Shown: positions 1 to 6,807 of the stretch, piece after piece
How the letters are laid out: every line of letters begins with the position of its first letter
How positions within the stretch are numbered: position 1 is the first letter of the stretch
Origin: Bacteroidetes bacterium UBA4009
GTDB taxonomy: Bacteria > Bacteroidota > Bacteroidia > NS11-12g > UBA9320
Length of the DNA stretch: 9,111 nt
Assembly (NCBI GenBank): GCA_002384205.1
Contig: DGBH01000019.1
Coordinates: forward strand, 1 to 9,111
Direction: 5' to 3'
Made by a program: the position numbers and the translations under genes
The notes under the pieces: generated by a model
Seen by the model: only the letters and a program-made list of their open reading frames with translations
Databases searched by the model: none
Told to the model about the DNA's origin: nothing

Positions 1-884
1 GTTAAGGTTAAAAATACATCTTGCATGCTCGGAATTACTTCTCGGTATTCGGTAATGTTAATACTCGGGTCATTGAAAAGTTGAATATCTGGGTTACCTT
101 TATAACTGAACAATAATGTGGTGTCAGTCTGACGTTGCGCTAGATTTTTCACCTCGATATTTGCAATTTTGGTAGGATCAAGCTGGCCAGTGTAGGTGAG
201 TGAAAAGGTGTTGTCTTTTAAGCTGTTCCGTACATCCATTACACTGCCCTGGGTTACCACTTTAGCCTTATTAAGCAATACTACGTTATCGCAAATGGCT
301 TCTACGTTTTCCATACGATGGGTGCTGAGCATGATACTAGCGCCATTGGCTTTTAGATTCATGATTTCATCTTTGATAATTTGCGTGTTTTTGGGGTCAA
401 ATCCTGTAAAAGGTTCATCTAAAATAATAAAATCAGGATTATGCATGACCGTTACAATGAACTGAATTTTCTGTTGCATCCCTTTACTCAATTCTTCTAT
501 TTTTTTCTTTTTCCAAGTCGTAGCTTCAAATTTTTCGAGCCAATTGTTTATTCTCTGGTGTGCATCGGTACGGTTCATTCCTCGTAATCGGGCAAAGTAC
601 ATGAGTTGATCATAAACACTCATTTTTTTGTATAAACCGCGCTCTTCTGGCAAGTAGCCTATTTGCTTTATATGTTCTTTGGTAAGGGGTTGACCATTAA
701 ATATGATTTCTCCTTGGTCTGGCGCTGTTATTTGATTAATGATACGAATGAGGGATGTTTTTCCTGCCCCGTTAGGGCCAAGTAAACCAAAAATTTTGCC
801 CTTGGGAACGTCAAAAGAAACGTTATTTAGGGCAGTATGGTTCGCATAAAACTTTGATACTTCCTTAACTTGAATTATTTCCAT
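1..884 (-). CDS. ABC transporter ATP-binding subunit, NatA-like (3' end outside window)
   Basis: Cytoplasmic ATPase of an ABC-2-type exporter, which would power a separate membrane permease. Reading from ATG at 884, 294 codons are visible. Walker A is GPNGAGKTS at residues 36-44, the Q-loop region leads into LPEERGLYKKM at 78-88, the signature is LSKGMQQK at 132-139, Walker B is FIILDEP at 152-158 and the switch histidine lies in STHRM at 187-191. Residues after about 215 form the extra C-terminal domain (DUF4162 type) found in NatA-like ATPases. The last visible residues, IPSMQDVFL, resemble the end of this family, so only a few residues are probably missing. The permease gene would be expected just beyond the left edge. 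No Shine-Dalgarno is present; a TATTTTTG box ends 7 bases before the ATG and supports this start. The substrate cannot be read from the ATPase: sodium, drugs and lipids are all possible in this family. Confidence 0.93.
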   Translation of the reverse strand, partial: MEIIQVKEVSKFYANHTALNNVSFDVPKGKIFGLLGPNGAGKTSLIRIINQITAPDQGEIIFNGQPLTKEHIKQIGYLPEERGLYKKMSVYDQLMYFARLRGMNRTDAHQRINNWLEKFEATTWKKKKIEELSKGMQQKIQFIVTVMHNPDFIILDEPFTGFDPKNTQIIKDEIMNLKANGASIMLSTHRMENVEAICDNVVLLNKAKVVTQGSVMDVRNSLKDNTFSLTYTGQLDPTKIANIEVKNLAQRQTDTTLLFSYKGNPDIQLFNDPSINITEYREVIPSMQDVFLTL

Positions 885-891
885 GAGCAAG

Positions 892-899
892 CAAAAATA
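892..899 (-). promoter_or_regulatory. Candidate Bacteroidota -7 promoter element of the ABC ATPase gene
   Basis: On the minus strand this reads TATTTTTG, a full match to TAnnTTTG, ending 7 bases upstream of ATG 884. I found no good TTG-type -33 box at the usual 19-21 base distance, so the assignment rests on the -7 box and its position. If it is used, the transcript would start at or within a few bases of the start codon. Confidence 0.45.
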
Positions 900-1011
900 A
901 GGTTTATAGTCTTGTGATTGGGCTAACTCGACAAAGGGTTGGTGATATTGGAGGAAAGAATGAATGATAGGATTGATTAGGTACAGATGTCGAGAACAGA
1001 ACGAAGCAATT

Positions 1012-1043
1012 TTTGTTTTATCTAAAAGCATTAAGCACCTTTG
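1012..1043 (+). promoter_or_regulatory. Candidate Bacteroidota sigma-A-type promoter of hutU
   Basis: A TTTG at 1012-1015 (-33 box) is followed after 20 bases by CACCTTTG at 1036-1043, a one-mismatch version of TAnnTTTG (-7 box). This is the known spacing of the primary Bacteroidota promoter. The -7 box ends 6 bases before ATG 1050, so transcription should begin about at the start codon. The box overlaps the in-frame TTG at 1041, which argues that TTG is promoter DNA and not the start. Confidence 0.6.
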
Positions 1044-1049
1044 CGTACA

Positions 1050-3071
1050 ATGACAGAATCGCAATTAGATTTTAAAAAATTAATTTCTCAAGGGATACCC
1101 GCTCAACTTCCTGATCTTACGTATAACCCTGAAATGGCCAGTGCGAATCGCGCTCCTAAACGCAAGGATATCCTGAGCATAGAAGAAAAGAAGTTAGCGA
1201 TACGCAACGCACTTCGTTACTTCCCATCAGAATGGCACGCAGAATTAGCTGTAGAATTTGCAAATGAGCTAATTGAATACGGCAGAATCTACATGTATAG
1301 GTTTAAGCCAACCTATAAAATGTATGCTCGTTCTATTAAGGAGTATCCTGCACAATGTCAGCAAGCAGCAGGTATTATGTTGATGATTCAAAATAACTTA
1401 GATCCTGCCGTTGCACAACATCCATATGAATTAATAACCTATGGTGGCAATGGTGCTGTGTTTCAGAATTGGGCACAATACCTATTGACCATGAAGTACT
1501 TAAGTGAGATGACCGAGGAACAAACGCTGCACATGTATAGCGGTCATCCTATGGGACTTTTCCCAAGTAGCAAAGATGCTCCTAGGGTCGTGGTAACCAA
1601 CGGAATGATGATCCCCAACTACTCTAAACCAGACGATTGGGAAAAATATAATGCGCTTGGCGTAACCCAATACGGTCAAATGACTGCAGGAAGTTTTATG
1701 TATATTGGTCCTCAAGGTATAGTGCACGGCACCACCATTACAGTGATGAATGCTTTCCGCATGAAACTAAAAGAAGGAGAAACACCCGCCGGCAAAATAT
1801 TCCTAACTGCAGGTCTTGGAGGTATGAGTGGCGCTCAACCTAAAGCAGGAAATATTGCAGGATGTATAACCCTATGCGCAGAGGTAAATACTGATGCCGC
1901 ACACAAAAGACATGCTCAAGGTTGGGTGGACGAGCTCATAAGTTCTATGGATGACTTGGTGGTCCGTATTTTAAAAGCGCAAGCAGCTAAAGAAGTGGTT
2001 TCGATAGCTTATGTAGGTAATGTTATAGATATATGGGAAACCTTTGCCGAAAAAGGAATTTATATACACCTGGGTAGTGATCAAACCTCACTGCATAATC
2101 CGTTTGCTGGAGGGTATTACCCCGCAGATTTGAGCTATGAGCAAAGTAATGAAATGATGGCCAATGAGCCAGAAAAGTTTAAAGATGAGGTATATAAATC
2201 ACTAAGAAGACATGCTGCCGCGGTAGATCTTCATACAGCAAAAGGCACCTATTTCTTTGATTATGGAAATGCATTTTTGTTAGAAAGTAGCAGGGCAGGG
2301 GCCGATATTATGGCCGAGAACGGGATTGATTTTAAATACCCTAGCTACGTTCAAGACATACTTGGACCCATGTGTTTTGATTATGGTTTTGGTCCATTTA
2401 GATGGGTTTGCGCCAGTGGAAACACTGAAGATTTAAGGAAGACAGATCAGATAGCTGCGAAGGTGTTACGAGAGATACAAGCTACCGCTCCTAAAGAAAT
2501 TCAGCAGCAAATGGAGGATAATATTAAGTGGATAGAAGAAGCTGAAAAAAACCAAATGGTGGTTGGGTCACAAGCCAGAATTCTGTATGCAGATAGTGAA
2601 GGTAGAATAAAAATAGCCGAAGCATTTAATGCGGCTATTGCTAGTGGCGAACTATCCGAAGGAATAATCTTAGGTCGTGATCATCACGATGTGAGTGGTA
2701 CAGATTCTCCGTATCGCGAAACGAGCAATATTTACGATGGGAGTAAGTTTACCGCTGATATGGCCATTCATAACGTGATAGGCGATAGTTTTAGAGGTGC
2801 AACTTGGGTTAGCATACACAACGGCGGTGGCGTTGGTTGGGGTGAAGTCGTAAACGGTGGTTTCGGATTATTTTTAGACGGTTCACCCGAAGCGGATGCT
2901 CGCCTAAAAAACATGTTGCTTTATGATGTAAATAATGGCATAGCCAGAAGAAGTTGGGCAAGAAATAAAAATGCTCAATTTGCTATAAAAAGAGAAATGG
3001 AACGCAACGATATGCTAAAAATAACGCTTGCAAATGGCGTGGATGATGCCTTGCTAGCGCATTTATTTTAA
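1050..3071 (+). CDS. hutU: Urocanate hydratase (urocanase), long form
   Basis: Catalyses the second step of histidine degradation: urocanate plus water gives 4-imidazolone-5-propanoate, using tightly bound NAD+ as an electrophile. It is a soluble cytoplasmic enzyme. The start chosen is ATG 1050 (673 residues). Visible family motifs are YGGNG at 131-135, the conserved block with SGHPMGLFPS, the glycine-rich NAD-binding stretch GLGGMSG at 255-261, and GPMCFDYGFGPFRW at 439-452, which holds the conserved active-site-region cysteine (Cys442). The C-terminal GRDHHDVSGTDSPYRE and HNGGGVGWGE blocks are also typical. At 673 residues it belongs to the long class (the animal enzyme is also about 676), not the roughly 555-residue Pseudomonas type. 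It is complete and intact. No hutH, hutI or hutG/ftcD neighbour is visible, so the rest of the pathway must lie elsewhere. An in-frame TTG at 1041 would add three residues but overlaps the promoter. Confidence 0.97.
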   Translation: MTESQLDFKKLISQGIPAQLPDLTYNPEMASANRAPKRKDILSIEEKKLAIRNALRYFPSEWHAELAVEFANELIEYGRIYMYRFKPTYKMYARSIKEYPAQCQQAAGIMLMIQNNLDPAVAQHPYELITYGGNGAVFQNWAQYLLTMKYLSEMTEEQTLHMYSGHPMGLFPSSKDAPRVVVTNGMMIPNYSKPDDWEKYNALGVTQYGQMTAGSFMYIGPQGIVHGTTITVMNAFRMKLKEGETPAGKIFLTAGLGGMSGAQPKAGNIAGCITLCAEVNTDAAHKRHAQGWVDELISSMDDLVVRILKAQAAKEVVSIAYVGNVIDIWETFAEKGIYIHLGSDQTSLHNPFAGGYYPADLSYEQSNEMMANEPEKFKDEVYKSLRRHAAAVDLHTAKGTYFFDYGNAFLLESSRAGADIMAENGIDFKYPSYVQDILGPMCFDYGFGPFRWVCASGNTEDLRKTDQIAAKVLREIQATAPKEIQQQMEDNIKWIEEAEKNQMVVGSQARILYADSEGRIKIAEAFNAAIASGELSEGIILGRDHHDVSGTDSPYRETSNIYDGSKFTADMAIHNVIGDSFRGATWVSIHNGGGVGWGEVVNGGFGLFLDGSPEADARLKNMLLYDVNNGIARRSWARNKNAQFAIKREMERNDMLKITLANGVDDALLAHLF

Positions 3072-3074
3072 GGG

Positions 3075-3094
3075 TTAAAAGGCATTTCTTTTAA
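3075..3094. terminator. AT-rich hairpin between convergent genes, possible bidirectional terminator
   Basis: A perfect 7-base inverted repeat (TTAAAAG, 6-base loop, CTTTTAA) fills the 19-base gap between the stops of hutU and the lamin-tail gene and includes the minus-strand stop codon. A second short hairpin for hutU transcripts follows: AGCCT 3099-3103 pairs with AGGCT 3114-3118, followed by the T-rich run TTTCTTTTTA at 3121-3130. Both stems are short or AT-rich, so termination efficiency is uncertain, but the position between converging genes is right. Confidence 0.35.
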
Positions 3095-5643
3095 AACAAG
3101 CCTACTACACTAAAGGCTAGTTTCTTTTTATCAACTTTCCCATTGAGATTGAAGGTCTCTAGTAAGAGTACGTAATTGCCTACTGGGATTTTAGTACCAT
3201 TACTTAGTATACCGTTCCAAGATAAAAGGCCGTCAGTTCCTAGTATTTTCATGTTTATAGGTTGATGAATATAAGTGCCTGCTAGGTCAAAAACGTATCC
3301 ATTAGCCGTGTATCCGTTCTCCTCATTTTGATAGTGCAATGCCAACAAATCTTCATACCCATCACCGTCAGGAGAAAAGGTTTTACTCACGAATGTGTAG
3401 GAATTGTTTTGTTTAGATAGGTCCAGAAACTGTGAATTTTGAAAACCGGGCGTTGCATAGCCAGCACTCGTACTCGCAGAGTGCCAGTTCATTGGATTAT
3501 AACTTTTGCCTGAATAATTGGTACGCTCCAAACTCACCCCACTAACATCACTTAGGAGTTCAAAATGTTGCGTTTCGGCATAAGGAACTGAATCTAAGAT
3601 TATCCCGTTTTGATCCAAAAGTAACACGATTCCGGCATCATTATTCATAGGCGGTAATGAGGCTATTTGTAGTATGTGTTGCGTGTTATACTGGGATTTT
3701 AACGTTACGGTATCCTTAGTTAAAGCCAGAAAATGATGTGGATGCAAGATGTAATCCAAGTAGGTCATTTGCTTTTCATCCTTTCGCTCGACTTTGTCGT
3801 ATCGAGCAAGTAAGAGGTCACTTAGGCGCAAGTACTTATCGCTATTGTTGTATAATTCCATAAAATCAACGCCATCTTCTTTCGGGTTGAAAAGAAGCTC
3901 ATTTATAAGGATGTCTCCTTCATGGGCTGACGTCGTGGTAATTACCAAAACCACAGTGTTTTGTAGCGTATTGCCTTTACAGTCTTCCAGCTCCTTGATT
4001 AAAAGATGGTATATGGTATTAAGCTCAAAAGGGGAAGCAAAAGTTAATGTCAGTGTTTTTTCTATTGAATTAGTTATAATGTTAATGGGATTCTCAGAGG
4101 TTTCAACTAGTTCAAAGTTAGCTAGGTCTTTAGCAAGGTTTTCCTTTAAATTTTCGGATAAGGTGATACGAAGCTCTTGTGTATTCAGAAAATAATGAGA
4201 TTGTATTTGAGGTGGATCTTGGTCGGGGTCTGCGCCGAACAAGGAATTTTGCTGACCGGGAGTTCCACCAGAAGTATTTTTACTGGCTGACCAATTATCG
4301 ATGTCAGCACATGCTGTGCTATACGATATCCGCTCTAAGGCGTAACCTCCTAGCTTTTTGGTGTCACTATGGTAATATGCTTCACTATAGCTTGCTGCAT
4401 CTACGAGTTCGCCTTGGCTGTTGCGTATTTCCAAATTATCTCCTGTGTTGTTTAGCGCAGGAAATCCTGTTAAACCTATGGTTTGACCATAACCTGAAAA
4501 TAGAGATTCATTTCCAGCTTTGGTAAGAATTATAAAGGAATAGGGCATCAAAACTGTTTTAGGCAAAAGTGCTGGAGTTCCGCCGTCGCTAAATGTGCAA
4601 TTCTCTATATCTAATGCCTGTGTAGTGTTATTGTAAAGCTCAATATACTCTTCCTCGGGCAATCCAAAAGAAGGTGTTGGATCTGCAAAAATTTCGGTAA
4701 GCAGTAGATCTCCGCTTTTAGGCTTTATCGCTTTGATTACAGTGAAAGCAACGGTGGTGTCTCCTCTATTCCCTTTAATGTCTAGAAGTTCTTGTATACG
4801 GAGCGTATACGTTCCATTTGCGATGGGTGCACTAAAAGATAAGAGCACTTTATTGCTGTTTAAATCTGAGGTTACATTGTCAGGAGATCCGTATCCATTG
4901 GAGAGTGTGTACTTCGTTAATTCCGTATTGACGATTACATCATCAAATGTAACTTGTACTTGATCATCAGCGCTTAAATCCACCTGCGTAACTTGCGCTA
5001 CAAGAGTGTCCTTAATCAATGGTCCAGCATATATGTCGTCTACAAAGTGCTTCTGATGAAAACTTGCTGTACTTTGTTTCACCAGTATCCCAAAATAACC
5101 TGCGCCTGTTCGGTAGGTATTGGTAGAACCTTCATTTTGGAATAAAGTCCCCCCGTCGTAATCCACCCATAGTTGCAGCAAAATATCTTCGCAGGTTACT
5201 CTAATTCGTATCTCCTTATTATTGGTTTTACCATCTTGACCATCCAGAAGAAGTTTTTGTACCCCATTGCGAAGTTCATACACGCTAACCTCATCTTTAG
5301 TATTGCCAATTCTAACAAATAGTCCGTTTTGTGTCTTGGTTAAGTTTTGGGAATCGGATGCCAGAAAGACGTCTGTATAGTTTGCAGAAGAAGTGCTGAA
5401 TTGCAGATTTATCCAAAAATCCCATTGGGCGTCTCCCGTAATTTGATTTGGTGTCGATATGTAAAATACATCAGATACCACCCTGGAGTTTGATTGTAAA
5501 ATCTGATTGGCAACGGTAAATTTGGAAGTGTCACCACTCCAAATGGGGTTGGCTAATATGTTTCCGTCACTAAAATCTTCGGTCAATTGTCCATAGCTGG
5601 ATATAAGGAAGACGAAATGTAAAATAAAAATAATAGGTCTCAT
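3091..5643 (-). CDS. Secreted multidomain protein with two Ig-like/lamin-tail repeats and an FSPDGDG C-terminal module
   Basis: An 850-residue exported protein. Residues 1-18 are a signal peptide (hydrophobic IIFILHFVFLISSYG, mature protein probably beginning at Gln19). Residues 20-205 look like a beta-sandwich, laminin-G or concanavalin-like. Then a unit occurs twice: a bacterial Ig-like domain of the Big_5 kind (about 213-303 and 477-570) followed by a lamin-tail domain (about 310-466, from GDLLLTEIF, and 576-737, from GDILINELL). Both lamin-tail copies end alike (ALERISYS...NWSAS...TPGQQNS and SLERTNYS...NWHSA...TPGFQNS). Residues 755-850 form a FlgD-Ig/CHU_C-like module (FSPDGDGYED, later LLSWNGILSNG and VGNYVLLLET) that resembles type B sorting domains of the type IX secretion system. 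It is probably surface-attached or released, with an adhesive or structural role; no catalytic motif is seen. Its ATG overlaps the stop of the upstream membrane-protein gene (ATGA), indicating one operon. Type IX export is inference. Confidence 0.85.
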   Translation of the reverse strand: MRPIIFILHFVFLISSYGQLTEDFSDGNILANPIWSGDTSKFTVANQILQSNSRVVSDVFYISTPNQITGDAQWDFWINLQFSTSSANYTDVFLASDSQNLTKTQNGLFVRIGNTKDEVSVYELRNGVQKLLLDGQDGKTNNKEIRIRVTCEDILLQLWVDYDGGTLFQNEGSTNTYRTGAGYFGILVKQSTASFHQKHFVDDIYAGPLIKDTLVAQVTQVDLSADDQVQVTFDDVIVNTELTKYTLSNGYGSPDNVTSDLNSNKVLLSFSAPIANGTYTLRIQELLDIKGNRGDTTVAFTVIKAIKPKSGDLLLTEIFADPTPSFGLPEEEYIELYNNTTQALDIENCTFSDGGTPALLPKTVLMPYSFIILTKAGNESLFSGYGQTIGLTGFPALNNTGDNLEIRNSQGELVDAASYSEAYYHSDTKKLGGYALERISYSTACADIDNWSASKNTSGGTPGQQNSLFGADPDQDPPQIQSHYFLNTQELRITLSENLKENLAKDLANFELVETSENPINIITNSIEKTLTLTFASPFELNTIYHLLIKELEDCKGNTLQNTVVLVITTTSAHEGDILINELLFNPKEDGVDFMELYNNSDKYLRLSDLLLARYDKVERKDEKQMTYLDYILHPHHFLALTKDTVTLKSQYNTQHILQIASLPPMNNDAGIVLLLDQNGIILDSVPYAETQHFELLSDVSGVSLERTNYSGKSYNPMNWHSASTSAGYATPGFQNSQFLDLSKQNNSYTFVSKTFSPDGDGYEDLLALHYQNEENGYTANGYVFDLAGTYIHQPINMKILGTDGLLSWNGILSNGTKIPVGNYVLLLETFNLNGKVDKKKLAFSVVGLF

Positions 5644-6698
5644 TTTTTAGAGGTAATTCGAGTTTTCAATTCTTTATAAATCCCCACAAAGGTGAGATGA
5701 TTTAGCGGAAATTCAAGAAAAACATGAAGTACACTCAGAAAAAATAATGCGGAGAGTCCTAGTTTATAATCATATACATACAGAGCCATTGAAGCGATCC
5801 AAATGGTAAAAGTTACCAATAGCCGATTTTTGGATACCTGATGCCAGTTGATTATTTTTGTTTTACTAAACCAATTGAGATAATGATAAGTGTACGCAAA
5901 TGCAATGAAAATCTGCATTTTAAGTGCAATGGTGGAGAGCATTTTGCCGTTAGGCGTAGAGATAAGATAGGTGGTTTTTTTAGCCCAACCCATGAAGATG
6001 GCTATTTGCCCGCCCAGTTCTATAAATTTGCTCTGTAGCATGGTATCTAACCAGTATTCGCTGAGCTCGTATTGACCAGCTTTGGGCCGTTGGTACACGA
6101 TTAAAAAAAGTATTCCTAGAAATACAAATAGCGAAGCATATCCTGAGACGCTTCGGGACTTAAGCGCTCCAAATAAGATAAATGCCCCGGTAAAAACGTA
6201 CACATGAATTACGGTGGGTAACATCATTCCGATTATCATGGTGTATGCATTAATGCCATTTAAGAAGTAGGCAGCAACAAGTCCTATGGCCATGAGTCCG
6301 TATCTGTATCCCGTTTTTTTAACAAAGGTCATCATAACGGCAGTGTAAAATGCCAAGAATATAAAACTTCGTTCATAGTGTAACATGAAGTCAGAAACAG
6401 GCTTAAACCAAGAGTTTACAATTGCCTCATTCCATGTTTTGGTAATTTCATATTGACCAAATTGCTTGTACGCAAAACCAAAAGTCATGAGCGCACAAAG
6501 CAAAACTAGTATCCAAGTGTCTTTCTTGTTGGTAACGAAATACGCCCGATTATCTAGCCAACCTATTTCGGTGAGGTAATGTAATGGCCCCAGTATTGCA
6601 TAGGATAGCAGAAACACGTGAAAAGGTAGTTTCACCGCAAGGATAAATGATCCAATCATCAGTCCTATGTTTAGGTAGTCAAGTTGTTTTCCTTTCAC
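5640..6698 (-). CDS. Uncharacterised polytopic membrane protein with histidines in several membrane segments
   Basis: Integral inner-membrane protein of 352 residues with roughly eight to ten hydrophobic segments spread over its length and a basic C-terminus (KELKTRITSKK). I do not recognise it as a named family. Histidines lie in or beside membrane segments: His40 (LGPLHYLTEI), His165 (PTVIHVYVF), His272 (YTYHYLNWF), and His325 and His334 (SVLHVFLEFPLNH), a pattern seen in membrane metal-dependent or haem-binding proteins, including Brp/Blh carotene oxygenases. That link is a guess. I chose GTG 6698 as the start because TAGATTTG, a full -7 box, ends 6 bases upstream of it; the in-frame TTG at 6707 overlaps that box, and the next ATG (6659) would cut into the first membrane segment. 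The gene is first in a two-gene operon; its TGA overlaps the ATG of the secreted lamin-tail protein, so the two products are made together. Confidence 0.8.
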   Translation of the reverse strand: MKGKQLDYLNIGLMIGSFILAVKLPFHVFLLSYAILGPLHYLTEIGWLDNRAYFVTNKKDTWILVLLCALMTFGFAYKQFGQYEITKTWNEAIVNSWFKPVSDFMLHYERSFIFLAFYTAVMMTFVKKTGYRYGLMAIGLVAAYFLNGINAYTMIIGMMLPTVIHVYVFTGAFILFGALKSRSVSGYASLFVFLGILFLIVYQRPKAGQYELSEYWLDTMLQSKFIELGGQIAIFMGWAKKTTYLISTPNGKMLSTIALKMQIFIAFAYTYHYLNWFSKTKIINWHQVSKNRLLVTFTIWIASMALYVYDYKLGLSALFFLSVLHVFLEFPLNHLTFVGIYKELKTRITSKK

Positions 6699-6704
6699 TC
6701 TGGA

Positions 6705-6712
6705 CAAATCTA
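6705..6712 (-). promoter_or_regulatory. Candidate -7 promoter element of the membrane-protein / lamin-tail operon
   Basis: The minus strand reads TAGATTTG, a full match to TAnnTTTG, 6 bases before GTG 6698. A TATG at 6733-6736 on the minus strand lies 20 bases upstream and is a one-mismatch candidate for the TTTG -33 box. The element includes the TTG at 6707-6705, which argues against that codon being the start. Confidence 0.5.
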
Positions 6713-6767
6713 ATCTATAATAATACGCCGTACATATATCTCATGTTATTTTTTTATGCGGTAATGG

Positions 6768-6775
6768 TACATTTG
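6768..6775 (+). promoter_or_regulatory. Candidate -7 promoter element of the lemA operon
   Basis: TACATTTG is a full match to TAnnTTTG, 32 bases before ATG 6808. A clean TTTG -33 box is not visible at the ideal distance; CATG at 6742-6745 is the nearest loose candidate at 22 bases. Transcription starting some 5-8 bases downstream would leave a leader of roughly 25 bases, AT-rich and without a Shine-Dalgarno. It lies back to back with the promoter of the minus-strand operon. Confidence 0.5.
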
Positions 6776-6807
6776 TTACCATATTTTAAACTTAAAATCA
6801 AATCAAC

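Larger units (their letters stand above)
885..1049. other. Divergent intergenic region between the ABC ATPase gene and hutU
   Basis: This 165-base spacer carries candidate promoters at both ends, one firing left into the ABC gene and one right into hutU. I see no other gene, no clear operator palindrome, no riboswitch-like structure and no tandem repeat between them. If hutU is controlled by a repressor or by histidine or urocanate, its site is not recognisable by eye here. Confidence 0.6.

Noticed and set aside
196..465. Plus-strand 89-residue open frame
   Set aside because: It lies entirely antisense to the ABC ATPase, whose motifs are unmistakable, and its translation has no family features.
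900..1010. Possible riboswitch or small RNA upstream of hutU
   Set aside because: No stable stem pattern is visible, and the candidate promoter lies downstream of this stretch, so it would not be in the hutU leader.
1500..1727. Minus-strand 75-residue open frame within hutU
   Set aside because: It is antisense to the most conserved part of urocanate hydratase and has no promoter or recognisable product.
3794..4963. Three plus-strand open frames (3794-4195, 4179-4526, 4733-4963)
   Set aside because: All are antisense to the lamin-tail protein, whose domain structure continues across the whole stretch without interruption.
5841..6038. Plus-strand 65-residue open frame
   Set aside because: It is antisense to the membrane-protein gene, with no independent support.
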